A stretch of 64,000 nt of DNA from Petrolisthes cinctipes (GCA_033782935.1 JAWQEG010000081.1:501001-565000); one strand, 5' to 3'; positions 11,134 to 23,271 are shown, counted from the first letter of the stretch. Numbers and translations are program-made. Notes: generated by a model not told the origin, from the sequence alone.

Positions 11134-11640
11134 CGTTCGAGGAAGAGATTGGGGCTTTTCGTTATCCGTATAACATAATTATTCTTATATTGGCCGCAGG
11201 AGCCAAGAGTTACTACCTACCGGGCAGATGAGGGGACCGAGCGCTGGTCGCCGTGGGCGGGGTACCTCTTCCCCCACGGGGCCACTCGTTTTAAAAAGAA
11301 GCCCCAATGGCTCGACAGTTTGCCCACGACGGTGCTGAGACCCCCTTCCACAACATCTCCCAGCCCAGACACCCAACCATCCAACATAGGACGGCCCCTA
11401 GAGGGCAGTCCCTCCGGACGGCAGCACTGTTGGCCCGTACTGGCAGCCTATTGCATGGCAACCATTTAGTCTGGTCTCTCACTGGCGACCTTAATAGCAT
11501 GGGAAGCCCTCTCTCCCAGAAATCGGGGCAGAGCAGGGGCCGGAGCCCCCTCTAGTCTAGCTCTCCAGGTCTCAGAGAAGAGACACGCAAGACCCCCACC
11601 ACGTCAAGGCGGTTCCCGTTGGGGGGGCTCTGGTCAGAGA
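11134..11640 (-). other. Probable 5' UTR of family B copy 2
   Basis: A distinctly GC-rich block (about 11200-11635) sits directly upstream of ORF1 and ends abruptly at AT-rich DNA near 11640. LINE 5' UTRs carry the internal promoter, so this is the natural place for it. No other copy in the window keeps this part, so the outer limit is inferred from composition only. Confidence 0.5.
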
Positions 11641-14385
11641 TTACTCATCATGAATGTAGAATACACAATTACTTTGATTATCTCTGAGAAAGGTAGCCTT
11701 ATATGTGCATTATAATTATACGTGAATAGTATCTTAAAAAAAGTACTGGTATACGAATATTTTGTGACAAAGAAACTGAAAATCAGCAATGTGTTATGAA
11801 GCATAACTGAGACCTTGTACTGTACCACATGTGGGTAGATCTGAAAATCTTAGTTGCCATCTGACACAGTTAGGATGCGTCAGTATCCTATTGTGTTAAA
11901 CAGTTCCTAGTAATGATAAAAAAAAAGACATGTAGATTACAGCATAGTCCCTCTCAGTGACTGTATATTCATGAATCAAATAAAAAGGATATCAACACAG
12001 AAATAATTTAAGTAATTTATATTTATATTCATCTATTTATATTTATATTTTATTTATCAATACGGAATAATGTTGTTTCGTAACAATGAGATTGGGTAAT
12101 TGCTTTGTCAGTAAAAATAACATCATCAATTCAAATCACTGCTTTATTGAATCGACTCTTGGTTAGTGAAATGCAAATGTGAAGCTCAAATTAATTAATG
12201 TTTTTATGAGTATGCTCAACTAGAATCCGAAAAATGACTGGTTGTGTATCGTATTCTATGTCAGTTGATAATGTTCCTGAATGGCAACTCATACCCCGTT
12301 GTTTACAATGATAGCATACTATAAAATTAGTTATACAATATTATTTATAGTTGCCTATTACTGACAATGATATTGAAGAGTGGTGGTGTAACATTATTAT
12401 CATATTTTAATAATCAGATACAAATACAAACTGCGAAAGTATTCCAACAATGCCATATTTAACAAACTTGAATGATTTTCCAACTATCTACTTCCAAGTG
12501 CGGATACCAGTCTTTCGAGTCTTGAGTAGGAACACAATTAAGCACTTCAGCAGACCATGAACTTATACCACGACCATGACCTATTTAAACCTTCTTTATA
12601 ATCTTATTTCACCAACTGCAAGATAGCGCGAGGTCAGCTCATAGGCTACGTCTTTGGCAGAACTTATTCCCCTGGTTCCGGTTTGCATGACCAAAGGAAA
12701 ATAACAGAAGAAATAACATTTAAAATTTTGCCTGTATAATGTCCATAAATATTCAACTAAAAAATATTACACACGACAACATACCAATGTGTGTAGTTTT
12801 CGTGAATGAGAGATGTTTATACTGCATGTGTGAGTCAGCGTGCAGGGTGAAAGCAAGTGAGGCAAATATCAGTAATTTTGTTCAATATGCAAATGAGGTG
12901 GCAACTGCAGACCGCCATAATTGTTGCCAGTTTTCATATTTTATATTTCACGGTCATAGTCGTACAGTTGGCCACAGGAATTCGTACACAGGCTCATCTC
13001 AAAGCGAGGTCATTATTGTGAAAGTACTGCAGTGAATGGTCTATCAAGTGACTCTGTGATTGCAAAACAACAAACATATTATTATGTTGTGTCTCAGTTA
13101 CATAAACTTAAATTTTCTGTGTGTTGTGAACCTTTGAAAGAAAGAGTGCATGTACAAATTTCTGAGGCCGATGTACAAACAGAAGATTTTGAATTCCTTT
13201 TGTTGGCCTATTTATTCCCATTTCCTTCGTGCTTACTGCTCACATCTGCATACACAGGACATCTTCTTTTGTGCAGTATAACCAATATTAACGTTAGGAT
13301 GAAGAGTATGAAATAACTCCACCATCTTTTTCTTATCGCTGGTCTGTCAATAACATGAACAATAACAAGAGATTCTCCCAACAACAAGAACAGTGTTGTG
13401 GTAAAGCATTGCCTTATAATTATGTTGTGTAGTAAGTTAAAGTCCTTCATATAGCGTCTGCCTTTCCTTCCTCCGTACACCATCACACTACTCCCAAGCT
13501 CTTAACATCCCATCACACTACTCCCAACCTCTTAACATCCCATCACCCTCCTCCTAACTCGTACTGCCATGTGTTTTCTGATTTGAGAGTATAATCTGAG
13601 GGTTCACACCTTGTGGGGTAGACTTACTGACAACTCTGGAGTGATGAACGTGTAATTAATAAGTGTTGGAGACTGCACATACTAATCATAGCTCATTGCC
13701 TACCCGGCTTCCAGAAGCAGTGAGGCCGGGACCCTTTCTGAACAGGGGCCTGCATTGTTGGTTAAAGCTGGGTTTGGGGGAGAGGGTAAAGTATTGTACG
13801 CATAAATACAGGATGAGGTAATTGAGAAATTCGAATCCTACCAATAAAGTGGTAGGAGCAGTAGTAGTAGTAGTATCCACCTGCCTGTTTTCAATTATTT
13901 TTTACTTTTTGTGGTGGCATGTTTATTTTTCCATCTTCATAAAATGTTTATTTATGTGTATGTATTTTTATATTTATATACTTGTTTTACATTACACTTT
14001 ATCATCGTTTTTAATATCACCCTATATACAGTAAACATAAGAACGAATAGTACTCATGTGTGTGGGTTATAGTGAAACTTGTAAATCACACAACATATTT
14101 CAGACTGAAACTATAATTATGGCTGTTGTAGAACCACTGCATTTTTAGGACTGTTGGAACATCACTGACATTTAAAAACCCTATATGATTGACATAGTTA
14201 AACAATTATACAATATAGCATGTCATTATAACTTTCTTATTCATCATATTCACAACCCCTTGTAATATCAACCACATCCCCACATTATATTATCTCACTA
14301 TTACATTATCTTTGCAATATCAGTATCCAAATATTGTCATATTTTCACCAATCAACTCACATTTTATCTTTGTATCATCTCCCTT
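11641..14385. other. AT-rich intergenic or intronic DNA
   Basis: There is no recognisable gene. The segment contains the 30-bp tandem repeat at 13481-13559 and a single copy of a TACAGTTGGCCACAGG end-like sequence at 12964, which matches the terminus of the MITE-like element at 53796. Frames such as 12739-13035 have no domain I can identify and no supporting splice pattern. Confidence 0.5.
13481..13559. repeat. 30-bp tandem repeat, about 2.6 units
   Basis: The unit starts CATCACACTACTCCCAAG and recurs at 13481, 13511 and, in partial diverged form, 13541. The first two units differ by one base. Confidence 0.85.
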
Positions 14386-14399
14386 GCCACACACACACA

Positions 14400-14456
<57 letters not shown>
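14386..14456. repeat. (AC)n/(CT)n microsatellite
   Basis: A short AC run (to 14400) is followed directly by about 27 CT dinucleotides (14402-14456). The long RE-rich frame on the minus strand here is an artefact of the repeat. Confidence 0.97.
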
Positions 14457-14462
<6 letters not shown>

Positions 14463-15061
14463 TATATAATAACTACTGTTGACAGGTCCAATGGGTACTG
14501 AAGGGACTACCGATCCGTCTCTATCTCCGCTTGGGTTAATACTAAAGATAATATAAATACACAAAGTCGCTTCCCATGAATAGGGTGGTTGGACCATCTG
14601 GAAAAGTTAAAGCAGTTAAAAGTTAAAAGCGGTACAGAATATCTGAGGCAAAAGCTAAGCAAGCATTAGACATAATCTTCATAGGATGACCACTCTCGAG
14701 GCCACTTTCAAGTGAGCACCAGAGAAGGTGTCCGTCCACGCACCAATTTGCACAACACCCATTCATTCTTTCGCACCTTGTAGAGTGAATGAACAATATT
14801 TACTGTGTTCCGCAGCATATCACTTCATTTTTCATATTCACTTTCAAACCTTTGGTGGTATTGGTCCTCAAAATTTCTGCCTTTTGATTTTCTCGACACT
14901 ACAAGTAATAAAATATAACTAGATTTCTATGTATGTATTTTTGTTAGATATAGCAGGCCAACCCAGAGGAAAGCAGATGTGGGATCATTGGGTTTGGGGG
15001 TTGTCGCCTTGGGGATTAAGCTATGTGGTGTCATTCCCTAAGACTTGATGACGTGGAGGCC

Positions 15062-15062
<1 letters not shown>
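14457..15062. other. Spacer between microsatellites
   Basis: No gene is seen. A motif near 14680-14740 (CTCTCGA, then GAGCACCAGA) recurs loosely at 15225-15270, suggesting an old dispersed repeat. Confidence 0.4.

Positions 15063-15118
<56 letters not shown>
15063..15118. repeat. (ATT)n microsatellite
   Basis: About 18 uninterrupted trinucleotide units. The poly-Ile and poly-Leu frames across it are artefacts. Confidence 0.97.
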
Positions 15119-16521
15119 GCTTTGCATAAAAAACAAAATTCCAACTATACTGAGGTTGCTATATACTATACACAGAATATCTGGAAGAATATCTATTATG
15201 ATAACCGACAAAATCAACTCAACTGACTACTCTCGAATGCTCTCCCCCTCAAGCGAGCACCAGAAAATGTGTCCCCTCACTCTTAGAAATCAATCTCTCT
15301 GTCTTTTGTACACATTCACCAACTATCCTCTACATCAAAACTGTATCGTGTCCATATATTATTAGGTTAGGAGAACACTGTATAAATATTGTCTTTTAAT
15401 TGTCACAGGTGATATATACAGGAGGTGCTTACAAGCACAGGTGAGACTGACCCTTAATTAACAAAGATATACAATGGCGAGGTAAACATATACATAGATG
15501 ATTATTTACATGGCCACGGACACTTGACACCTGATACGAAACAATAAATCTTAATTCCACAAAAGATAATGACCTAACCATATCCTAATGTTCAACGAAC
15601 CATATAACAAACCTTTACATCCAACAAAAACCATTTCACCTACCCATATTTTACCCTCAATGGTGTGTCCGTCCTCCCTTAGTGATGTCTTAGAAACTTA
15701 TCGTAATCTATACCCAAAACTGCCTTACTTTACCTCTTCCTTCCACCTCTGCTTTGTATGCCTTCTTCACTATTCAATATATATTAATGCTTTCAACATA
15801 GCCATACCCATTAAAGATGAGTTGTTCCATCCTCCCACCCAGACTTCGCTCTCCTGGCCAACTCTCTTTCTCTTTATCTCGTTTCTACTGAAACTCCATC
15901 AAATCAACTCACTCACTAAACCTGCTTCCCCTCTCTAGAGTGTAAAGCCCAGAATCCATTTCCATACACATTGTTGGCGCAAGTATTTCTGTAAACATTC
16001 CCTGTTTTCATTTTCTTGACATGATCTCTTTTTCCATACACTCTTGAAAGCAGCAAAATTTTCGATTCCTTTCCTACCCTGTGCCCTATTTCCATTTTAT
16101 GGCCACCATCAGATTTGATATCCACACTCAAATAATGTTACTGATGACTTAATCTTTAAAATAGAAGGTCAGCCTGTGTAATTATAAGCTGGTACAGTAC
16201 CTTTATTGGTATGACCTCTAACTCAAGCAAACTAATATGGATTTCAACGCTGTGAATCATCGTTTTTCGGAAATAACGTGTTAACTAACTAGCGGATCAA
16301 TATGATATTTTGCCAAAGCATGTTTCACACCGTCCCTTAACTTTCGGTAATATAGTACAGTATCAGGAATCGTGGGGCTAAATTCAGACGCCCAGGCAAA
16401 GGAAAACGAACAAGATATCCATGAAGTACAGTCGCGTTCATAATTTGTGTCCCAGTTCCCAAAATAATGAATCTCAACCAGACGAGTTCGATGTGTGTTT
16501 GTTTTTGTTTTGCTTTCATTC
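15119..16521. other. AT-rich spacer, nothing recognised
   Basis: No domain, RNA gene or clear repeat was found on either strand. The right edge meets the 3' end of family C copy 1. Confidence 0.45.
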
Positions 16522-16775
16522 CAATGACTACACTCACACATACACTCACACTTACACACACACACACATCACGAAAACATAACAGAATGAAACAGGAGAA
16601 TTCAGACAAATATTTACATATGACCTACTTAAATCCACCAAAACGAGGGTGGCGTACCAGAAGTTCCTCCAGAACCTGATGGTTCAGCAGGTGTCGATAA
16701 ACCACATCAAGTGGCAGGCCCTGGGGCAGCAAGTGTCGGACAGTGGGGCAGGCCAGGCAATAGTGCTCTATAGTG

Positions 16776-17938
16776 TGTTACGGACGGAGGGTAGAGATAC
16801 GGTACAGTACTAGTCACTAGACTAGGCTATCAACCGAATAAAGTAGCACTGGGTGACAGGTATCTGGCTATTAAAGTTATGAATTATAAGTAAAAGTACA
16901 AACCCAGCCTATATGAAAGAATGCTAACACGACCCAAAGAGACCGTCCAAACATATACCCAAGTTTGGATACAATGAATAAAAGGTGATAGAGAAACTAC
17001 TCTGACTTTCTATAATATATATTGACAATATGAACGAACACAAAGACAAACAATAAACACTGAAAGAATTAATAAATTAAATCAGGATTCCCAACTATGA
17101 CAGAACGTGAGACAGAGTTCCCAGAATATATAATGTACTTGCAATAATCACTCAATAACTCACTACTACTGTGCCATCACTTCAATAACACAAGGCTCTA
17201 GGCACACGTAAGCACAGAATTGGTCGATCAATAATAATAGTAAGTTAGCACTTCACTGGCATATATGATAAATACACATCAATGCATCACAACACACATG
17301 TAATAATATGATAATAGAAATAGTAATATCAATACACAAATATATATAATAATAATAATAGAAATAATAATAATAATATCAAGTTAATAAGAGAGTGACC
17401 CTATGTTACTGTGAGAAAGATATAGAAGTAAAACACAATTATACTTATCAAATACGTTGCGAGTCTCCTCCCGAATCTCACTACACTCACTTACAAAACA
17501 CAAACTGTGTTGTCCCAAGCCCACTGGTATCTGAGCCCCATAGGCCTAACCCCCTGCCTTATATACTGTTGGCTTCACAAAGAAAATTGAGTGCGTCTCC
17601 GAACTGTTCCTCTTACACAGACTTAAGCACACATCACACATACGTTCCCACCCAAGAAACTATTGGGAGTCAATAGGAATGAAAACAGACAATCATCACG
17701 CCACCTGCAAGAGAGGGGGGAAGAATGCGTACGAATCTAGAGAACCTAGCTGGCCATGACACACTCGACCTTCTGACACTAACACTTAAAGAAAATGGAA
17801 TAATTAGATAAGCTAGCATCGCACACAACACATCCGGGTGTGAGCCTCCGCTACCACACTCTCAGCCACTCTCACAGTCACTGTCAAAAATGGATAGCAA
17901 TACTAACAAATCAATTAATAATTCAGGCACGCGTAACA
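16776..17938 (-). mobile_element. Solo LTR of the Gypsy element, inserted in family C copy 1
   Basis: These 1163 bp match, in reverse, the 1166-bp 5' LTR at 34574-35739. Ends are TGTTACG and CGTAACA. It is flanked by AGTG on both sides (16772-16775 and 17939-17942). Copies 2 and 3 of family C carry the corresponding locus with that sequence once, which fixes the insertion point and a 4-bp duplication, as expected for Ty3/Gypsy integrases. No internal region is present, so the rest was removed by recombination between the two LTRs. Confidence 0.93.
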
Positions 17939-17942
17939 AGTG

Positions 17943-18752
17943 TTAGCACGAGGTGCTCGACACAAGCGACACTCAGTGAAGGGAGGCTCACCCTGCATCC
18001 CAGCAACCTGCCACGGTGGCAGGTAGCCAAGACTCAAACGAGCAGAGACTACATTGTGCCTCCGAACCATGAGGCCTCGATGACGGTAGGAATATTTGTG
18101 ACGGCAGACAGACTCGTAATTGGTGATGGAGATGCTGAAGGGCCTCTCTGCATCCCTCCATTGCAGGGAGGAGAGCAGCGAAGCAAACTCTAGAAAGGTA
18201 ACATGTCAGGGAGAGAGGACGTCCAACACCACGAGGAGGCAGATGGCAGGCTTCCTTTGCGAGTCTGTCAACTGTACCATTGTGACGTAAACCTACATGG
18301 GATGGCACTCATAAAAATTTGACAGTCAAGTAACGATGACGCAATAAGGCCAAAAACGATAAAATCTGCTGAATAACAGTAGAGTGTGTAGGCTGAACAC
18401 TAGAGAGGGAATGAAGGGCAGGTTTGGAGTCACAAAAAATGGCAGCATTCACTCCACGTTGACAAACAAAACTAACAGCATCCAGAATGGCATACAGTTC
18501 ACACAATGTTGAGCTAGAGTGGTTACAGAGACGACGGCCAACCCAGGCCCCTGGAGGTGACTCCATGTCAGGTGAGAAAACGGCACAACCTGCTGTACCA
18601 TTCACCTGCAATGAGCCATCAGTGTAGAGGCAGTATGGATCTGTGATGGAGGACGTCACTAGTTCTATGTGTTCCAGAGCCAACTGCCGCTGTAGAGAAG
18701 GCAACTCCGACTTGGAAGTAGGTGTGAAGCTCACATCAGGTGTTGGTAGCAT
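17943..18752 (-). pseudogene. Family C copy 1 ORF2, RNase H and C-terminal region
   Basis: The frame at 18752-18309 reads as RNase H: LYTDGSLQ with the first catalytic Asp, STLCELYAILDAV with the Glu, and IFCDSKPALHSL with the second Asp. It then shifts to the 18308-17988 frame with VPSHVGLRHNGTVDRLAKEA, the last catalytic segment. The C-terminus continues to the LTR insertion at 17942 and resumes beyond it at 16775. RNase H removes RNA from the RNA-DNA hybrid during integration. The frameshift near 18308 and the LTR inactivate it. Confidence 0.85.
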
Positions 18753-19264
18753 CCATGGAGGGGGCCCTGGAGGGACATCTGCAACCTGCAGCTGAATCAG
18801 AGCAGGGTAGAGGTAACCAACAACTGAACGGATAAAAGCAATATAGATGGTCCTGGCAAGTGGTGAAGTGGTGTAAGTCGGCGCTGGAGACGACCCAACA
18901 AGTCCTGGACTGGGATGGTCTTGAGGTCTGGCAGGGACAATCGGCCAAATATTGACTGGCGCGCCCAGGTAGCGGTATGGGAACGCATGGGAATGACAGT
19001 CCCTCCAATGGTGAACACTGGCCGAGCTTGAGGAAGGCGGCAGGTGAATATTCTGCTCTTATCTGGGGAGACAATAATGTCACAGTGAGAGGAGGCCACA
19101 GAGGAGTCAAGAAACCTTGGTGAGGTAGAATGAACATAAATATTATTAACATTGCATGTAATTTTAGTTCCAGGAATATCAGGAAGAGAAGTGAGCAGTT
19201 TGCTGGTTGATGCTGTCCGTGAACCGCTGCCAAGACTCAGTGTGAGCACACTCCTGCAGGGCAA
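18753..19264 (-). pseudogene. Family C copy 1 ORF2, remnant of RT C-terminal part
   Basis: This segment starts just before the RT catalytic YADD box, which is altered to CNVNNIY, and runs into the thumb (FTIGGTVIPM). The upstream RT blocks are deleted: the sequence for SINQQT is joined directly to that for LLTSLPDIPG, an absence of about 870 bp relative to copy 3. A second deletion near 18785 removes the region between the thumb and RNase H. Loss of the YADD aspartates alone makes the enzyme dead. Confidence 0.8.
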
Positions 19265-20414
19265 CTAAAGCGTCCCAAGACATCTGGTAATGATGGAGCA
19301 GGTCAGGGGTTGGGTTGGCTTGAAACAATAGGCCATCACGTTCAGCCTCCTCCTTTGCCTCCTGTATACGTGCATCCAGCGTCCAGGAGTGGGCAGTATG
19401 GCTATGCTGGAGGTGTGGCCGGGAGACGTATAGTCTATAAAAGTCATGAGTAGCAGATACAAGATCAGAGTACAACTGTTCAGCTGATGATATGTCAAAT
19501 GTAGGGAATACATGGGCCATAAATAAGATGTAAGTCGGGCAATATTTAGGGGGCACAGCAATACGCAAACGAGTGGCTGAAGCACCTGACCCAGCAGTTA
19601 GAGAATAATGAAACCGAAGGGCAATGTGATCAGAGAATAAGAGGATGTAAGCCAGAGTGCCTCCCCAGCAGTGAGTGGCACCGCCAGTGTCCCAGTGTGT
19701 CAGATGATGCTTGCGGATGTATAAAAGGAGACGAACACCATTACGATTAATAGAACCAGAACCATCACCCAAATCAGAATGCCGAGCATTAAAATCTCCC
19801 ATATACACCATACCACGCACTGTTGGAGAAGGAAGAGCCTTAAGAGTGAGTCTAGCTGGGGCAGAATAGACATTACATAGTTGGAGTACTCCATTCCCAG
19901 GTAGAACCTCAAATAGCTGAAAGGTCATGTCAGGATCAGTGGAGGTACGGAGAAGGCGATGTGGCAAGGAGCCATCTATGTAAGTCAGGAGACCATTCCT
20001 TACCAGACGAACATATGGCACATAACCTGAGAGAGGAGGAGCTTGCCCAGCAGCGAGCGGCCGTCCTGGAAATGCTTCCTGGAGAAAAATAACACTGGGA
20101 TGATGACGAAAAACATAGGCCTTGAGTTGAGTGAGCTTAGCATAACTGGTGATACCACATACATTCCAGGAGATGACATCCTTCCGGCAATCACTAGCGA
20201 ACTCTGTATTTGGGGGTAGAAGTCCGGTGAGTGGGGGCAGATGAGCGACCTGGAGAAGAAGATGGACCAGGAGAAGGGACTGACTCGAAAAGCTTTTCAA
20301 GGCGAGATGCAACAGTATCCATCTTTTCGGTAAGGGTAGTGACAGTTGAGATGATGGCATGCTGAGCCTCGACCAAGGTGGAGAGTTTGGAGTCATTGGC
20401 AGCCTGAGCATCAA
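19179..20414 (-). pseudogene. Family C copy 1 ORF2, APE-type endonuclease and linker
   Basis: This 411-codon frame holds the family C endonuclease. VISWNVCGI begins the domain, FLQEAFPGR has the catalytic Glu, and VYMGDFNARHSDLGDG carries the catalytic Asp and Asn. The last part is shortened: RGGTLDYI of copy 3 is altered and about 45 bp before SDHIALRF are missing. The frame then enters the long linker and stops at the RT deletion. The first 75 residues overlap ORF1 in another frame and are unlikely to be translated as such. Confidence 0.85.
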
Positions 20415-21611
20415 CTAGCCCGTCAATCCTGGCTTCAAGGACAGAAAAGCGGTTCTCGAGAGCCGTACATCGTGCCATGAAGGTAGCAACAGACTTGCGG
20501 AGGGCCAGGTCTGGAGGTGAGGCAGGGCTGGTAGGAGGAGCAGACTGGGGAGGTGGTGGTGGTGGTGGTGGTGGTGAGACACTAGCCTGGACCTGACGTC
20601 GAGTACATCCATGCCACACGTTAACCCCTGGCTGAAGGCATCGTGGACACTTCCATCGAGACGTATCTTCAGGAGGTGAAGGCTCAGAGGTGGAGGCAGC
20701 AGGACGTGACGGTTCACCCCTGACAGGACACGTCTTGGAATCATGGTCGGCGGCACACCATGCACACTTCGGCCTGGCAGAACAGTACCGGGAGATATGC
20801 CCAACTCCCCAGTACCTGTAGCACCAAGGCTGGTCATTATGAAGTTTTCTCACCTCACACGGTGGAAGACAAGGGAGGAAATCAAAGGAAATCTCATTTG
20901 GAGGTGGATCGGGTTGACTCCAGACACCACAATACGGCTAATGGGGGAACCATCTTGGAAAAAACGACGGGCAGAGTACACACCAGGGTATCCTTTGGCA
21001 AGTTTCGGGTCAACATCAATAGGAAAACGGGTGAGGATGTAGCTGGGGAACTTACGAGGCCTCTCGGGTGAGTCTTCAAGAATGAGAGTCAGAGATAAAA
21101 ATTCACCAGCCTTCACTCTATCAATGATGTCCTGACGCTTCCTAGAGATGTAGACAAACTGGGAGGTGACAGCAGCCATCTTGACTTCAGCTAGTTCACG
21201 CTGCAACTGGAAGGCCCTGTTGACATCAGACAACCAACGCAGCTTTATGTCCGTAGATGGGTTTCCAAAGAAGGAAAGTTTGACATAGGCATCTCGGGGC
21301 AAAAGCAGGAAGGTTGGACGAGGGCAAGGAGTTGGTATACAAAGAAGAAACACCAGGGTGAGGCAGAGAAGGTACGTCGTGCACAGCTGAAGCACCCTTG
21401 GCAGTCTTTGGCAGCTGGAGGCAAACAGTCCACACCATCAGAATCTTGCGAGGAGTCGGACGAGGCATCAACAGTTCGCTTGGCAGAGGTTGAGGAGGTG
21501 AACGGCTGCAACCTGAGCAGCGGAGTGACCGAGGAGAGGGGGGAGGGTTGCGAGAAGGCAGTTCAGGCCAGTGATCCTCAATTGAGTCTCGTCTTCCTCC
21601 GACATGGCCAA
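20194..21611 (-). pseudogene. Family C copy 1 ORF1, gag-like, frameshifted
   Basis: ORF1 is spread over frames near 21611-21226, 21395-20850 and 20853-20194. The folded N-terminal part contains AYVKLSFFGNPSTDIKLRW and FVYISRKRQDIIDRVKAGE. The C-terminal part has zinc knuckles: CYRYWGVGHISRYC (the second Cys is Tyr here), CAWCAADHDSKTC and CPRCLQPGVNVWHGC. A proline run and an Ala/Ser-rich coiled region ending KYRVR follow. The frame break near 20850 is shared with copy 2, while copy 3 is open at that point. Confidence 0.82.
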
Positions 21612-21770
21612 GTGGGCCTCCAAGCAGACAATTAAAACAAAACTATCCACAGAACCACAACAGACAAACAACACCAGCAACACCACAGAAACAACAACAA
21701 ACAAACAAGAACTCACAAACACAAAAAACACAAACAAGAGCTCCAAAACAACACAAACAACAACACACCC

Positions 21771-22094
21771 TTTTTTTTTTTTTTTATCTTTCGACACTGG
21801 ACATAGACTTCATCAAGCCCGTTACCGTGGCCCAGGTCAACTGCTACTCACACACACACACGTCACGACTTTCGAACTGGTACCCAGCCACAGAGGGAGG
21901 GAAGTGAGGGTAATTCCCAAATACTGCAGCTGTTATGGTACCAGCGAGGGTGTTTTACGACGTTCGGTGGCCTTATAGTTAGTGCCTCAAACTCAAATCG
22001 GAAAAGTAAATATTCTCAGGCCCTCACCTGAGAGGATCGATCTCCCGACTTCCAGGTTACGAGTCCAGAACACTAACCACTCGGCCACCTCCCC
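21771..22094 (-). mobile_element. tRNA-derived SINE with poly-A tail
   Basis: On the minus strand, 22094 begins a tRNA-like head: TGGCCGAGTGGTTAG fits the pol III A box, and GAGATCGATCC lies where a degraded B box should be. An unrelated body of about 230 bp follows, ending in 15 A residues (T run at 21771-21785). A pol III head, body and A tail define a tRNA-derived SINE, mobilised by LINE proteins. It sits exactly between the two inverted family C copies. Target duplications are not clear. Confidence 0.75.
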
Positions 22095-23271
22095 TGGTGT
22101 TTCTTCTTTGTATACCAACTCCTTGCCCTCGTCCAACCTTCCTGCTTTTGCCCCGAGAGATGCCTATGTCAAACTCACCTTCTTTGGAAACCCATCTACG
22201 GACACAAAGCTGCGTTGGTTGTCTGATGTCAACAGGGCCTTCCAGTTGCAGCGTGAACTAGCTGAAGTTAAGATGGCTGCTGTCACCTCCCGGTTTGTCT
22301 ACATCTCTAGGAAGCGTCAGGAAATCATTGATAGAGTGAAGGCTGGTGAATTTTTATCTCTGACTCTCATTCTTGAAGACTCACCCGAGAGGCCTCGTAA
22401 GTTCCCCAGCTACATCCTCACCCGTTTTCCTATTGATGTTGACCCGAAACTTGCCAAAGGATACCCTGGTGTGTACTCTGCCCCTCGTTTTTTCCAAGAT
22501 GGTTCCCCCATTAGCCGTATTGTGGTGTCTGGAGTCAACCCGATCCACCTCCAAATGAGATTTCCTTTGATTTCCTCCCTTGTCTTCCACCGTGTGAGGT
22601 GAGAAAACTTCATAATGACCAGCCTTGGTGCTACAGGTACTGGGGAGTTGGGCATATCTCCCGGTACTGTTCTGCCAGGCCGAAGTTTGCATGGTGTGCC
22701 GCCGACCATGATTCCAAGACGTGTCCTGTCAGGGGTGAACCATCACGTCCTGCTGCCTCCACCTCTGAGCCTTCACCTCCTGAAGATACGTCTCGATGGA
22801 AGTGTCCACGATGCCTTCAGCCAGGGGTTAACGTGTGGCATGGATGTACTCGACGTCAGGTCCAGGTTCGTGTCACTACTATTGCTCCGCCTCCACCACC
22901 ACCACCACCACCACCTCCCCAGTCTGCTCCTCCTACCAGCCCTGCCTCACCTCCAGACCTGGCCCTCCGCAAATCTGTTGCTACCCTCATGGCACGATGT
23001 ACGGCTCTCAAAAAACCGTTTTTCTGCCCTTGAAGCCAGGATTGATGGGCTAGTTGATGCTCAGGCTGCCAATGACTCCAAACTCTCCACCTTGGTCGAG
23101 GCTCAGCAGTCCATCATCTCAACTGTCACTACCCTTACCGAAAAGATGGATACTGTTGCATCTCGCCTTGAAAAGCTTTTCGAGTCAGTCCCTTCTCCTG
23201 GTCCATCTTCTCCAGGTCGCTCATCTGCCCCCACTCACCGGACTTCTACCCCCAAATACAGAGTTCGCTAG
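22095..23271 (+). pseudogene. Family C copy 2 ORF1, 5'-truncated and frameshifted
   Basis: The frame to 22602 covers the N-terminal fold (AYVKLTFFGNPSTDTKLRW, FVYISRKRQEIIDRVK). A shift near 22520-22600 leads to the zinc-knuckle part (22599-23033: CYRYWGVGHISRYC, CAADHDSKTC, CPRCLQPGVNVWHGC), then a proline run. Another shift near 23010 leads to the helical tail that ends KYRVR at 23271. The first knuckle has lost a Cys. The break near 22520 matches copy 1, not copy 3. Confidence 0.85.

Larger units (their letters stand above)
8353..11640 (-). mobile_element. Family B copy 2: 5' UTR, ORF1 and endonuclease, 3' part lost
   Basis: This minus-strand copy preserves the 5' half of family B, complementing copies 1b and 3. 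In transcription order it has a GC-rich leader (about 11640-11134), ORF1 (11133 to about 9342), and the endonuclease with the start of the RT linker (9240-8353). Similarity to copy 4 stops near 8353, inside the linker, so RT, RNase H and the 3' UTR are missing. LINE copies are usually lost from the 5' end, so loss of the 3' half here reflects a later deletion or rearrangement. Confidence 0.8.
16522..21770 (-). mobile_element. Family C copy 1: LINE with internal deletions and a nested solo LTR
   Basis: This minus-strand copy runs from a T/G-rich 5' UTR (21770-21612) through ORF1 and ORF2 to a TG-rich 3' UTR, which ends near the GTCATTGG block at 16522. Compared with copy 3 it lacks about 870 bp of RT (joined near 19200) and about 310 bp between the RT thumb and RNase H (joined near 18785). 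A solo Gypsy LTR (16776-17938) splits the C-terminus. It shares an ORF1 frameshift and a Cys-to-Tyr change in the first zinc knuckle with copy 2, so the two derive from the same defective source. Confidence 0.9.

Noticed and set aside
12739..13316. Two Cys-containing frames that could be host exons
   Set aside because: No recognisable domain, no good splice pattern and AT-rich surroundings; they cannot be supported.
14364..14597. Long RE-repeat frame on the minus strand
   Set aside because: It is produced by the (CT)n microsatellite; no real protein is indicated.
15023..15365. Poly-Ile and poly-Leu frames that look like membrane segments
   Set aside because: They are translations of the (ATT)n repeat.
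20743..22709. Open frames of about 100 codons on the antisense strand of family C
   Set aside because: They mirror the sense ORF1 in both inverted copies and show no domain; they are shadows of the real frame.
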